This document shows positions 1 to 9,516 of a stretch of 64,000 bases of DNA, piece after piece. How positions within the stretch are numbered: the first letter of the stretch is position 1; the number at the start of each line of letters is the position of its first letter. The position numbers and the translations under genes are program-made. Source of the DNA: Candidatus Harpocratesius repetitus (GTDB taxonomy: Archaea; Asgardarchaeota; Lokiarchaeia; Sigyniarchaeales; Promethearchaeaceae); assembly GCA_021498095.1 (NCBI GenBank), contig JAIZWK010000001.1, forward strand, positions 3,969,450-4,033,449, written 5' to 3'. The notes below the pieces were generated by a model that saw nothing but the letters and a program-made list of their open reading frames with translations, did no database searches and was not told the DNA's origin.

Positions 1-1521
1 ATTATAACGCGCAGGAAACTCAAACTTAAGCAAGAACATATGATAGAAGAGAAAGAAGAAATTGAACAAAAAGCAAAATTAACTCATGAAATGCAAAAAA
101 AACATTTAGAAGAGATTCAGAGAGCCAAAAAGAAAAAAGAAGAAGAAAAATTATCTGCAAAAGCACAAGCAGAACAAATATTTAATAATATTGAGAAAAT
201 ATCACAGAAAATAAAAGAATATGAATCGATAGCTAATAGATTCCAAATGCAATCCCCCTATGAAGAAGCAATTCAAGTTTACAAAGATTCAGTTAAAAAA
301 CTTAAAATTTTAGGTTGGAATGAAGAAAGTCAAAGAATTTTTGAAAGTATTCAAACACTTCAAGAAAAATTAAAAAGAGATATTATAACGCGCAGGAAAC
401 TCAAACTTAAGCAAGAACATATGATAGAAGAGAAAGAAGAAATTGAACAAAAAGCAAAATTAACTCATGAAATGCAAAAAAAACATTTAGAAGAGATTCA
501 GAGAGCCAAAAAGAAAAAAGAAGAAGAAAAATTATCTGCAAAAGCACAAGCAGAACAAATATTTAATAATATTGAGAAAATATCACAGAAAATAAAAGAA
601 TATGAATCGATAGCTAATAGATTCCAAATGCAATCCCCCTATGAAGAAGCAATTCAAGTTTACAAAGATTCAGTTAAAAAACTTAAAAATTTAGGTTGGA
701 ATGAAGAAAGTCAAAGAATTTTTGAAAGTATTCAAACACTTCAAGAAAAACTAAAAAAAGATTCAATAACACGTGAGAAAATAAAGCAGAAAGAAGAACA
801 AATAAAGAAAGAACAAGAAAAGTTAGAAAAAAAAGCAAAGCTTTCTCAAATAATGCAAAAAAGACAATTAGAAGAGATTGAAAAAGCTAAAAAAGAACAA
901 AATAAACAAAGATTATCAAATAAAGTACAAGCAGAAAATATCCTTGCAGAAATTGAAAAAATTTCTCAAAAAATAAAAGAATACGAATCAACAGCTAACC
1001 GATTTCAAATAGAATGTCCATATGAAGAAGCAATCGAAATATTTACAGAATCTGCAAAAAATCTTAACAATCTAGGTTGGAATGAAGAAAGTCAAAGAAT
1101 TTTTGAAAGTATTCAAACACTTCAAGAAAAACTAAAAAAAGATTCAATAACACGTGAGAAAATAAAGCAGAAAGAAGAACAAATAAAGAAAGAACAAGAA
1201 AAGTTAGAAAAAAAAGCAAAGCTTTCTCAAATAATGCAAAAAAGACAATTAGAAGAGATTGAAAAAGCTAAAAAAGAACAAAATAAACAAAGATTATCAA
1301 ATAAGGTACAAGCAGAAAATATCCTTGCAGAAATTGAAAAAATTTCTCAAAAAATAAAAGAATACGAATCAACAGCTAACCGATTTCAAATAGAATGCCC
1401 ATATAAAGAAGCAATCCAAGTTTACACGGATTCTGCAAAACACCTTAAAAATATTGGATGGAATGAAGAAAGCCAAAGAATTTTTGAAAGCATTCAAACA
1501 CTTCAAAAAAAACTAAAAGAA
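1..1521 (+). repeat. Two pairs of near-identical 381-bp tandem repeats inside the giant gene
   Basis: Bases 1-381 recur at 382-762, and bases 760-1140 recur at 1141-1521, each with a period of exactly 381 bp (127 codons). Within each pair the DNA is almost identical over the first two thirds or more, including synonymous positions, while other units of the same protein have diverged strongly. This shows recent in-frame tandem duplication. The first pair differs by an Ile/Asn change in the hairpin and then diverges at its end. The second pair diverges after about base 1025/1406. Confidence 0.9.
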
Positions 1522-4500
1522 GATGAAATTTATCGAAGAAATAAGGAAATTGAAAAAATAAAATTAAAAGAAGAACAGGAAGAATTAGAAAAAAAGGCAA
1601 AATTATCACAAAAAATTCTTATGGAACGCCAGAAAGAACAAGAAGAACAAAAAAAGAGAGAATTACAAGAACAATTGCATAAAAGAAAAATCGCTGAGGA
1701 GATTTTCAAAAAAATTGATGTTATTGAAAATAAAATTAAAGATTATGAAAACAAGCCAGATAAAATTCCATATTTTTGTCCTTATAAAGATGCAATCAAA
1801 ATTTATGAACAAGCTTCAGATGAATTAAAATCAATAGGATGGACTGAGCAGGGAAATAGGATAATTGAAGCCATTCAAAGATATAAGGAGAAGTTAGAAG
1901 AAGATCAAAAATATCGAGAAAATGAAAAGGAACGTATCGCTAAATCTAAAGAAGAAGAAGAAATGCTTAAAAGAAGAATAAGATTAACAAGAAAATTACA
2001 AGAACAACGTCAAAAAGAACAAGAAGAAATTAAACTGCGAGAAGCTCAAGATCAAGCCTATAAACAAGCAATAGCAAACCAAATTTTTGCTCAAATTGAA
2101 AAAATTGAATCAGATGTTAAAGAATATGAAAATAAACCCGATAAAATACCTTTTACCCCTCCATATAAAGAAGCAATACAAATTTATGATCAAGCTGCAA
2201 AAAATCTAGCAAAAATTGGTTGGCATAAAGAAAGTTTGAGAGTTTTTTCAAGTGTAAAATTATATAAAGATAAACTAAGAAAAGATCAAGAATATCGGGA
2301 GCAAGAAAAACAAAGAATTGAAAAAACATTAAAAGAAAAAAGTAAATTAGAACAAAGAGCTAAAAAGTCTCGTGAAAATCTCGCCAAAAAAGAAATGCAA
2401 CGATTAAAAAGGAAACAAAGAATCAGAGAAGAAAATGCATATAAACAAGCAATTGCAAATCAAGTTTTTAATGAAATTGATCAAATTGAACGTAAAATAA
2501 AAGAATATGAAAATCTTCCGGATAAAATTCCCTATAATTGCCCATATGAGAATGCGATCGAAGTATATCAAAAATCAGCAAATAGATTAAGAGAAATCGG
2601 AAGAACTTATGAAAGCATTAAGTTATTTGAAGGAATGCAACTGTATCAAGAAAAATTAAGAAAAGACCATATCTATCGGGAAGAAGAAAAATTAAGAGTT
2701 GCAAAAAATAAAGAAGAAGAAGAATTACTAGAAAAAAGAGCACAAAAAGTAAAAGAAATCGCATTAAAACAAAAACGAGAACAAGAAGAGAAAAGACTTA
2801 AAGAACAACAAGAAATGAAGTATAAACAAGCGATTGCGGATCAAATTTTTGCTCAAATAGAAAAAATTGAAGAAGAAATTAAAGAATATGAATCTTTAAT
2901 AGATAAAATTCCTTATGAGTGTCCGTACAAAAAGGCAATTAATATTTATTTAAAAGGTGTTGAAACTCTAAAAGAAATAGGTTGGACTGAAGAAAGTATT
3001 AGATTATTCGAAGGTCTAAAATTATATCGAGATAAACTTGAAAAAGATAAAAAATATCGAGAAGAAGAAAAACTCCGAATAGCTAAATCAAAAGAAGAAC
3101 AAGAATTACTGGAAAGAAGGGCAAAATTAGCGGAAAAATTGCAAAAACAAAGAGAACAAGAACTTCAAAGAATTAAACGACAAGAACTCCAAGAAAAAAA
3201 TTATAAAATGGCAATTGCAGATCAAATTTTTACTAAAATTGATGCTGTCGAAAAAGAAGTAGAAGAATATGAATCCCAAATTGATAAAATACCATTTGAA
3301 CCTCCATATGAAAAATGTATTCAAGTTTATAAAGAATGTGCACAGCAACTAATAGATATCGGGTGGAATAAAGAAAGTCTTCGTTTATTAGAAGGTGTTC
3401 GTGTTTATCAAGAAAAATTAAGAAAAGATCAAATGTTCCGTGAAAAAGAAAAACTTAGAGTTGCTAAAACCAAAGAAGAACAAGAAATGTTAGAAAAACG
3501 AGCAAAACTAGCAGCGCAGATCTTAAAAGAAAAACAACGACTGAATCAAGAGCGCCTACAAAAGGAGAAAGAAGAAAATACGTATAAAGAATCAGTCGCA
3601 AATAATATTTTTGCAGATATTGAAAAAATTGAACATGAAGTGAAAGAATATGAAAGTCTTCCAGATAAAATTCCTTACATTTGTCCATATGAGAAAGCAA
3701 TCGAAGTATATCAAAAATCAGCAAATAGATTGAGAGAAATCGGCAAAACGAACGAGAGTATTAAAATCTTTGAGGGTATGCAACTTTATCAAGAAAAATT
3801 AAGAAAGGACCAAATCTATCGTGAAGAAGAAAAATTAAGAGTTGCAAAGACAAAAGAAGAACAAAAAATGCTGGAAGAACGAGCAAAACTTGCAAAACAA
3901 ATTCAAATAAAGCATCAACAAATGTTACAAGAACAATTAAAGAAAAAAGAAGAAGAAGAAAAAGAAAAATCGAAAATCGCAGAAAAAGTCTTTGCATCAA
4001 TAGATAAAATAGAGAATAAAGTAAGGGAATATGAATCACATTCTAATCGATATCCGTTAACTCCTCCTTATGAAGAAGCAATTCAGGTATATTTAGAATC
4101 TGCTAAAACCCTCGAACAAATAGGATGGAAAGAAGAAAGTTCCAAATTGTATGAGGGATTAAAATCTTATAAAGAAAGGGTAGAAAATGATAAAAAATAT
4201 AGAACTCATATCAAAAAACAACAAGAAATTCAAAAGTTAAATGAACTTGCTTTGAAACAGCAAATTGAACAGTCTCAAGAAATTTTAAAAGAAAAATTGA
4301 AGAAAGAAGAGAGAGAAAAAGCACTAGAATTTCAAGAAATGCAAAAACAAAAGGAAATATCCGAAAAAGCACTTAATATTATTTCTGGAGGTAATAAATT
4401 TGCTCAACAACATAAATATAAAGAAGCAATAATCAAATATTTAGAAGCAAGTAAATTATTCCAAGAAATCGGTTGGAAACTTGAAGCAGATAAAATTGCA

Positions 4501-6237
4501 AAGCAAATTGATTTTTTCAAACAGGAAGAAATTAATTATTTAAAAGAACTTCAAAGACAAGAAGAAGAACGTCTAAAATCAATTAAAGAATATGAAGATT
4601 TAGAAAGAAAAGCAAGAATTTCGTGGAAAATTAAACAAAGAGAAAAATTAGAACAAGAAAAAATAAGAAAGAAACGTGAAGAAGAAAAACGAAAGAAAGA
4701 TTTAGAAGAAATTCAAAGATTAATTGCAGAAAGTCAAAAATATAAGGAAGATAAAGAACAAAAGCTTAAGATTTTACAAAAAGAAGAACAACAAAAAGCA
4801 AAACAAATAGAAGAAATTCATAATCAATGTCTTATTTTATTGGATAACGCTCGTAACTCTGTTGAAAATAAAAATTATGAAGATGCCCTGAAAATCTATG
4901 AACAAGTTTTAAATTTATATGAGAAAATTAATTATAAGATTGGAATTCGAATTACTAAAGAAACAATTGAAAAAACTAAACAAGATTTACATGCTTATCA
5001 AGAGCAAATAATCTTAAAGGAACAAGCAGAACAAGACCGTAAAAAAGAGATACAAAAGATTCAAGAATTAATAAAAAGATCTAAAGAAGAATCAGAGCGA
5101 ATTTTATTAGAAGAACAGAAACGAAAACTAGAAGAAAATGAAATAAAAAGTAAGCAAGATCAAATTCAAAATCAAATTTTTGATTTACTTGAAATGGGAA
5201 GCAATTATTCACTTCAACATCAATATGATGCCGCTATTTCAAAATATAAGGAAGCTTTAGTGTTATTTGATGAAATAAATTGGCCTTTGAAAAAGAAACA
5301 AATAATTCAATTAATTAATGAAACTGAAACTAAGAAAGAAACATATTTGTTAAAACTAGCTGAAATTCAGAAGAGAAAAGAAGAAGAATTGCTTCAACGC
5401 AAGAATTTTGAAAAGCAAATGGCATCTCAAGAGATGAAGAGACGAGAATCTTTACAGAATTTAGAAGAAATTTCCATGGAAGAAAGACGCTTAGCAAGAA
5501 TTGAGAGAGAAAGAGGAGATTTAGCTTATAAATACTTAGATTTGGCAGAAAAATCATATGAAGAACATCATCCATACTTAAGTCTTTATTATCTACATAA
5601 TGCAATGTATAATTTTACAATAAACAAATGGACATTAGAAGCCAATACAACAAAAAAAAGATTATATCAAATTTTTGAAGGCATTTCGAATTGTTTGATA
5701 AAAATAAAAGAATTGCTACAGAATACAAATTTTGAGTTAGAAAAAGAAGCAATGGAAGAAATAACTCAATGTTATTTATTTTTAGAAAAAGAAGAGATCA
5801 AGCATTCTTTATCCAGTTTTGAACGAATAAGAGAAACCTTTAATAAATTAAATTGGACAAATTCACTTGAAAAGCTTTCAACATTGTATATTGAAATATA
5901 TGCGTTGAAAGCAAAGATAGATCATCGAAATCAACTTCCAACAAAAGAAGATGGTTTTGAACTATTAAATTCTGCTTATGCACAACTAAAAGAGAAAAAT
6001 TTTGATGATGCAATTCTCAGTGCAGAGAAAGCAGCAGAAATCTTTGAAGAAATATCTATGCCCAGCTTAAAAAGATTGTGTGATCAAACAAAACTTAGAA
6101 TAAAATTAAGTAAACGAAAATACGAAAATGAAAAAACAGCCTTAGAAAGAATTTCTTTGATTTCTTCTCCAGAATTACGACGAGAAGCGCGCATTGAATT
6201 AAGAAAGAAAATTCGACGAGCATTACGTCATTCTTAA
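1..6237 (+). CDS. Giant coiled-coil/TPR-like repeat protein (5' end outside window)
   Basis: The frame is open from base 1, so the first Met (base 40) is internal and the gene starts upstream; about 2078 residues are visible. The protein is about 17 units of roughly 120-130 residues. Each unit has a long Glu/Lys/Gln-rich coiled coil followed by a helical hairpin with the pattern PYxxAIxxYxxxxxxLxxIGW and xESxRxFEG. That hairpin resembles tetratricopeptide or MIT-type helices, but I cannot assign a named family with certainty. Units become more divergent toward the C-terminus, where the GW motif decays to NW, KW or NY. There is no signal peptide or membrane segment in the visible part and the tail is basic. 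A structural or scaffold role is an inference from the architecture. The stop codon overlaps that of the convergent regulator gene by 4 bp. Confidence 0.85.
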   Translation: MITRRKLKLKQEHMIEEKEEIEQKAKLTHEMQKKHLEEIQRAKKKKEEEKLSAKAQAEQIFNNIEKISQKIKEYESIANRFQMQSPYEEAIQVYKDSVKKLKILGWNEESQRIFESIQTLQEKLKRDIITRRKLKLKQEHMIEEKEEIEQKAKLTHEMQKKHLEEIQRAKKKKEEEKLSAKAQAEQIFNNIEKISQKIKEYESIANRFQMQSPYEEAIQVYKDSVKKLKNLGWNEESQRIFESIQTLQEKLKKDSITREKIKQKEEQIKKEQEKLEKKAKLSQIMQKRQLEEIEKAKKEQNKQRLSNKVQAENILAEIEKISQKIKEYESTANRFQIECPYEEAIEIFTESAKNLNNLGWNEESQRIFESIQTLQEKLKKDSITREKIKQKEEQIKKEQEKLEKKAKLSQIMQKRQLEEIEKAKKEQNKQRLSNKVQAENILAEIEKISQKIKEYESTANRFQIECPYKEAIQVYTDSAKHLKNIGWNEESQRIFESIQTLQKKLKEDEIYRRNKEIEKIKLKEEQEELEKKAKLSQKILMERQKEQEEQKKRELQEQLHKRKIAEEIFKKIDVIENKIKDYENKPDKIPYFCPYKDAIKIYEQASDELKSIGWTEQGNRIIEAIQRYKEKLEEDQKYRENEKERIAKSKEEEEMLKRRIRLTRKLQEQRQKEQEEIKLREAQDQAYKQAIANQIFAQIEKIESDVKEYENKPDKIPFTPPYKEAIQIYDQAAKNLAKIGWHKESLRVFSSVKLYKDKLRKDQEYREQEKQRIEKTLKEKSKLEQRAKKSRENLAKKEMQRLKRKQRIREENAYKQAIANQVFNEIDQIERKIKEYENLPDKIPYNCPYENAIEVYQKSANRLREIGRTYESIKLFEGMQLYQEKLRKDHIYREEEKLRVAKNKEEEELLEKRAQKVKEIALKQKREQEEKRLKEQQEMKYKQAIADQIFAQIEKIEEEIKEYESLIDKIPYECPYKKAINIYLKGVETLKEIGWTEESIRLFEGLKLYRDKLEKDKKYREEEKLRIAKSKEEQELLERRAKLAEKLQKQREQELQRIKRQELQEKNYKMAIADQIFTKIDAVEKEVEEYESQIDKIPFEPPYEKCIQVYKECAQQLIDIGWNKESLRLLEGVRVYQEKLRKDQMFREKEKLRVAKTKEEQEMLEKRAKLAAQILKEKQRLNQERLQKEKEENTYKESVANNIFADIEKIEHEVKEYESLPDKIPYICPYEKAIEVYQKSANRLREIGKTNESIKIFEGMQLYQEKLRKDQIYREEEKLRVAKTKEEQKMLEERAKLAKQIQIKHQQMLQEQLKKKEEEEKEKSKIAEKVFASIDKIENKVREYESHSNRYPLTPPYEEAIQVYLESAKTLEQIGWKEESSKLYEGLKSYKERVENDKKYRTHIKKQQEIQKLNELALKQQIEQSQEILKEKLKKEEREKALEFQEMQKQKEISEKALNIISGGNKFAQQHKYKEAIIKYLEASKLFQEIGWKLEADKIAKQIDFFKQEEINYLKELQRQEEERLKSIKEYEDLERKARISWKIKQREKLEQEKIRKKREEEKRKKDLEEIQRLIAESQKYKEDKEQKLKILQKEEQQKAKQIEEIHNQCLILLDNARNSVENKNYEDALKIYEQVLNLYEKINYKIGIRITKETIEKTKQDLHAYQEQIILKEQAEQDRKKEIQKIQELIKRSKEESERILLEEQKRKLEENEIKSKQDQIQNQIFDLLEMGSNYSLQHQYDAAISKYKEALVLFDEINWPLKKKQIIQLINETETKKETYLLKLAEIQKRKEEELLQRKNFEKQMASQEMKRRESLQNLEEISMEERRLARIERERGDLAYKYLDLAEKSYEEHHPYLSLYYLHNAMYNFTINKWTLEANTTKKRLYQIFEGISNCLIKIKELLQNTNFELEKEAMEEITQCYLFLEKEEIKHSLSSFERIRETFNKLNWTNSLEKLSTLYIEIYALKAKIDHRNQLPTKEDGFELLNSAYAQLKEKNFDDAILSAEKAAEIFEEISMPSLKRLCDQTKLRIKLSKRKYENEKTALERISLISSPELRREARIELRKKIRRALRHS

Positions 6238-6416
6238 CTTTTTTTTGCTTTTACTTTTCTTCTTGGTAATTCTTCTTTTAGAATTAATTCATTCCGTATT
6301 AAGTCTCGAATTGCTGTGCGAATAGCTTCACTTCTATTTGGAAAAAATTCTTCTACAACAAGCAGGTCTAAAGATTCGATATATTTTTCTGGAACAAAAA
6401 CTGTGAGCATTTTCAT
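6234..6416 (-). CDS. Ribbon-helix-helix (CopG/Arc-type) transcriptional regulator
   Basis: A 60-residue protein with the archaeal ribbon-helix-helix pattern: an N-terminal strand (LTVFVPEKYIESLDLLV), then the turn FFPNRSEAIRTAIRDLI, then a short basic tail. Proteins of this family bind DNA as dimers that insert a two-stranded beta-sheet into the major groove, usually at palindromic sites, and often repress their own promoter. The gene is convergent with the giant repeat gene (4-bp overlap) and divergent from the 6642 gene. The intergenic region carries a perfect 10-bp inverted repeat and long direct repeats that are natural operator candidates. Translation starts at the ATG at 6416; a second in-frame ATG is two codons later. 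Confidence 0.8.
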   Translation of the reverse strand: MKMLTVFVPEKYIESLDLLVVEEFFPNRSEAIRTAIRDLIRNELILKEELPRRKVKAKKS

Positions 6417-6457
6417 TTTTTTAATCCTTTAAGAATTTATAAAATAATCGATATGTT

Positions 6458-6618
6458 ATTATTTAATTTCTATTTATTTCAAAATTATTTTTTGTGTTAC
6501 AAATCGATTTCTACAATAATCAAATTATTTAATTTCTATTTATTTCAAAATTATTTTTTGTGTTACATATATGCGTAACACAAATCATATAAATAATCGA
6601 TTTCTACTATAATCAAAT
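6458..6618. promoter_or_regulatory. Divergent promoter region with direct repeats and a 10-bp inverted repeat
   Basis: A 44-bp segment at 6458-6501 is repeated exactly at 6524-6567 (66-bp offset). A second element of 22-23 bp starting ATCGATTTCTAC is found at 6503-6524 and again at 6596-6618 with one change. The second copy of the 44-bp repeat ends in the left arm of a perfect inverted repeat: TTTGTGTTAC at 6557-6566 and GTAACACAAA at 6575-6584, with 8 bp between. The first copy has only the left arm. Its position between a ribbon-helix-helix regulator and the divergent 6642 gene suggests operator sites; that function is inferred. Confidence 0.6.
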
Positions 6619-6641
6619 ATTATAAAATTAAGTGATTTAAA

Positions 6642-6962
6642 GTGATTGAAGATTTACAAGAATTCTTAAAAACCGGTCAAGATTGGGAAAAAATGGAAAC
6701 AGATATTCCCGGAGTATTTGTGGTTAAAATTCCAGGAACAAAAACCCGAGATGCAAGATTAATGGTAGAAATAAATCCTGTGGATAAAACTACAGGAAAA
6801 CCTAAAAAGCGAAAAGGTTTATTTATCGCAGATTATGAAATGTACCTTCAATTTCAAGAAGCTTTATTTCAAGATGAAGTACCTGCATTAATTAAAGCTT
6901 TAGAAGAATTAAATCCACCATTACCTGCTACAAAGACAAAAAAATTAAAACTAAAACCATAA
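6642..6962 (+). CDS. Small conserved archaeal protein of unknown function
   Basis: A 106-residue protein opening at GTG 6642. An earlier GTG at 6632 runs into a stop at once. The body alternates short strands and charged loops (IPGVFVVKIPGTKTRDARL, then VEINPVDKTTGKPKKRKGLFI), followed by a helix with many Glu residues and a basic Lys-rich tail. The pattern looks like a small conserved archaeal family of unknown role; I do not assign a function. It is transcribed away from the ribbon-helix-helix gene and is probably controlled from the repeat-rich region between them. No signal peptide, membrane helix or metal-binding motif is present. Confidence 0.6.
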   Translation: MIEDLQEFLKTGQDWEKMETDIPGVFVVKIPGTKTRDARLMVEINPVDKTTGKPKKRKGLFIADYEMYLQFQEALFQDEVPALIKALEELNPPLPATKTKKLKLKP

Positions 6963-7170
6963 AAATTGGGATCTAATCCAAAAAATTTTTTTATTTCATT
7001 TTTCCGACGAAATTTATTCTTCCTCGATGAAATATATAATAAAAGATAGATTTCTCAAGCAATCTAAAGGGGGAAATTAATTGAAAGGGAGAAATCTTTA
7101 CGAAGTTCAATCACAATTTTGCTTGAGACTAAAAGTAATCAAAAAATGAGTTATGTTAAAAATTTGAATC

Positions 7171-8599
7171 CGAAATGGAATTTTGGGTAAATTTTGGAAT
7201 TTTATTTTCAAAACATTTACAAAAGAGGGGGACAATTATTTAATCGTCGAACTAAATAACCACTCTAAAGGTGAACCATGAAGGTTGTCCCAAACACATA
7301 AAAATAAACGCCAAAATAAAAAGAAATCGAATTTTTTTCAGCGTTATATTCTAGATTTGAAAATTAAAGTTTTATCATTAAACGAGATCCAAGACCATTT
7401 ACGAGTATGTCATAATTACAATATCTCTATTAGAAGTATTAGAAATATTTTATGTGATTTAGGTGCAAAAGCTAAAGCTGTTAATCGATTTTACGATAAC
7501 AAAGTTCTGCCTAAAATTAAAATAGCTGAAGCCGATGAAATTTATCAAGGTCATAATAACATGTACATAGGAATTGCTGATAAAAATTCCAACTATTTAG
7601 TTTCTCTAACTCAGTTAAATTCTAAAAATACGGAATCTTTTCAAAAATTTTTCGGCCAATTTTCGAATAACTTATCATCCCTGGTTGTATGGATGACTGA
7701 CGGGCTGCACACATATAATCCTGTGTTAAATTCGACGTATCCTAATATTACTCATATAATCTGCCACGTGCATACCTATCGGGAAGTAATGAAAGAACAA
7801 GAAGTCTACAATCGGAAAGCGCGTTGGAAATATAAAAACTTGAAGAAAATGCGAGAAAATTTAAAAAATGCAGAAAAATACTTAAAAAATAACCAAAAAA
7901 CTGTCAATGCTGCAATAAATTCCATGAATGCGATTGAATCTGAGCGAAATCAATTCTATTTGAAACACGGAATTAAAAAATACAGTAAAACAAAAAATTT
8001 AAAGCACAGCGGACAAAATATAAAAAAGAACTTCAAAATCTTCGAGCATATATAAGATCATATCAAAAACAGGTCAAACATTGGCAAAAGAAAATCCAGT
8101 ATTTTCAAAAGGATTTGAAAGAGACGGAATTGTAATATATTAAATCTAAAATCATTGCTCTTCAAAGTGGACGACTTGTAAAAGAATTTAAAGATTTGCT
8201 AGACAGCAGATGGAATGAATTTGAGAAAAAGGAGCGTCGTTTACTTAAAATTTATTCTGATTCACCATATCCAATTGCTAAAAAACTAACAAAATTATTT
8301 CAAATAAGAAAAAGGTGTTTAACGATAAAACTGAAAGAATTCAAAGCATGGTTCCACCCAATCGAGCTAACACCAACACAATGGAATCAATTTTTGGGAG
8401 ATATAGACTTTTTTTTTAAAAATATCGAAAAATGAAAGATACAAAATACTCTAAAGCGGTATTTGAAATACTAAGATTGCATCACAACCTTTCTCCACCA
8501 TATTCCGGCCCAAATCAAGATAAATCACCTATAACCAGGGCTGGAATCAAGACTAAATATATAAATTCTATAGATCGATTATGTAGAACGATTTCGTGA
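7171..8599 (+). pseudogene. Decayed DDE-type transposase
   Basis: Four reading-frame pieces join into one transposase. Frame 1 is open from about 7171 (NNHSKGEP near 7258) to a TGA at 7279, and continues as the longest piece to 8055. Frame 3 follows from about 8016 with an internal TAA at 8133 and ends at 8435. Frame 2 then runs from about 8444 to 8599. The central piece has the features of a DDE catalytic domain: AEADEIYQG, a second acidic site in WMTDGLHTYNP, and a CHVHTYRE segment. The final piece (LHHNLSPPYSGPNQDKSP) resembles the usual C-terminal end of such transposases. At least two frameshifts and two stops show it is dead. I could not define terminal inverted repeats. Confidence 0.75.
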
Positions 8600-8842
8600 T
8601 TTCAAAATTTTAATTTGACGATCATTTTCTTCTTAAAATCCAAATTATAAATAAAATTTGAGCGAATAAATTGACAAGGGTTATGGAATCTTTGAATTAA
8701 TGAAATGAAATTCATGAAGAAATTCCAAACTTTTGATAATAAACTAAAAAAAGAATGATTTTTTATTGATTAAGATCCAAAAATTGTTATAAAATTATTA
8801 ATTTTTACTACCCCTAATTTTTTATCTTCTTATATTTTATTA

Positions 8843-9394
8843 ATGTTATACATGAAAGAAGCGGAAATTAAAATTCTTTTAGAGATTAAAGAAAATCTTA
8901 TTCACATTATTCAAACAAAAACAGCAGATCTTGAAAAGATAAAACAAGAAATCGATAATATTAATTCCCAAGTTGAGAAAATAAATCAATTAATTTCAAG
9001 TGGGAGTTTTATTACAGCTGCAAATTTAATTGATGCAGAAGCTGCTGCAAAAAAAAAAATATCTATTACCAGTAATACTGAAATGGTTAAAAAAATCTTT
9101 TCTAGTGATAAATCTTTATTAGCTGATTTAAAATATTCAAATTATACAGTAAAAATTCGATTTCCTGACCCTAAAAAAGTAAATTTTTCTCAAGAATTAT
9201 ATATTACAAAGTTTGTAAAACCCATTTTAGTCCCTCTAAAAAAAAAAGAGCCGAGTCTTCAATCTCAAATAAGCAAACTGGAAATTGATAATGAATTATT
9301 TATTTCTTCAATTATTTTACAAAATGTGAACCAATTTGATAGTTTTTCTTCCATTTATGAAAGTCTAATAGATCTATTACGAAAAAATGTTTAA
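8843..9394 (+). CDS. Coiled-coil protein of unknown function, first gene of a GTPase cluster
   Basis: A 183-residue protein; ATG 8843 and ATG 8852 are both possible starts, with an A/T-rich TATA-like stretch just upstream. Residues 1-55 form a heptad-like amphipathic helix, followed by an Ala-rich helix (TAANLIDAEAAAKKK). The rest is a mixed region without recognisable motifs. I do not recognise the family. It precedes, in the same direction, an unknown 278-residue protein and a small GTPase. A functional link with the GTPase is suggested only by position. No membrane segment or signal peptide is visible. Confidence 0.6.
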   Translation: MLYMKEAEIKILLEIKENLIHIIQTKTADLEKIKQEIDNINSQVEKINQLISSGSFITAANLIDAEAAAKKKISITSNTEMVKKIFSSDKSLLADLKYSNYTVKIRFPDPKKVNFSQELYITKFVKPILVPLKKKEPSLQSQISKLEIDNELFISSIILQNVNQFDSFSSIYESLIDLLRKNV

Positions 9395-9516
9395 TTATTA
9401 CCTATAAAATTACTTTAATATACCAACTTTTGATATTTTTTTATCGTAAATTAAAAAGCAAAATCTTAAAGCATGATTCATAACATATTATAATAAGAAA
9501 GAGAAGAGTAGAATTG

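Noticed and set aside
1..1521. CRISPR-like periodic repeats
   Set aside because: The period is 381 bp, in frame, inside a protein gene and without spacers; it is coding duplication.
3464..4039. Leu/Phe-rich minus-strand ORFs that look like membrane proteins
   Set aside because: They are antisense to the Glu/Lys-rich giant gene, whose codons read as Leu/Phe/Ser on the other strand.
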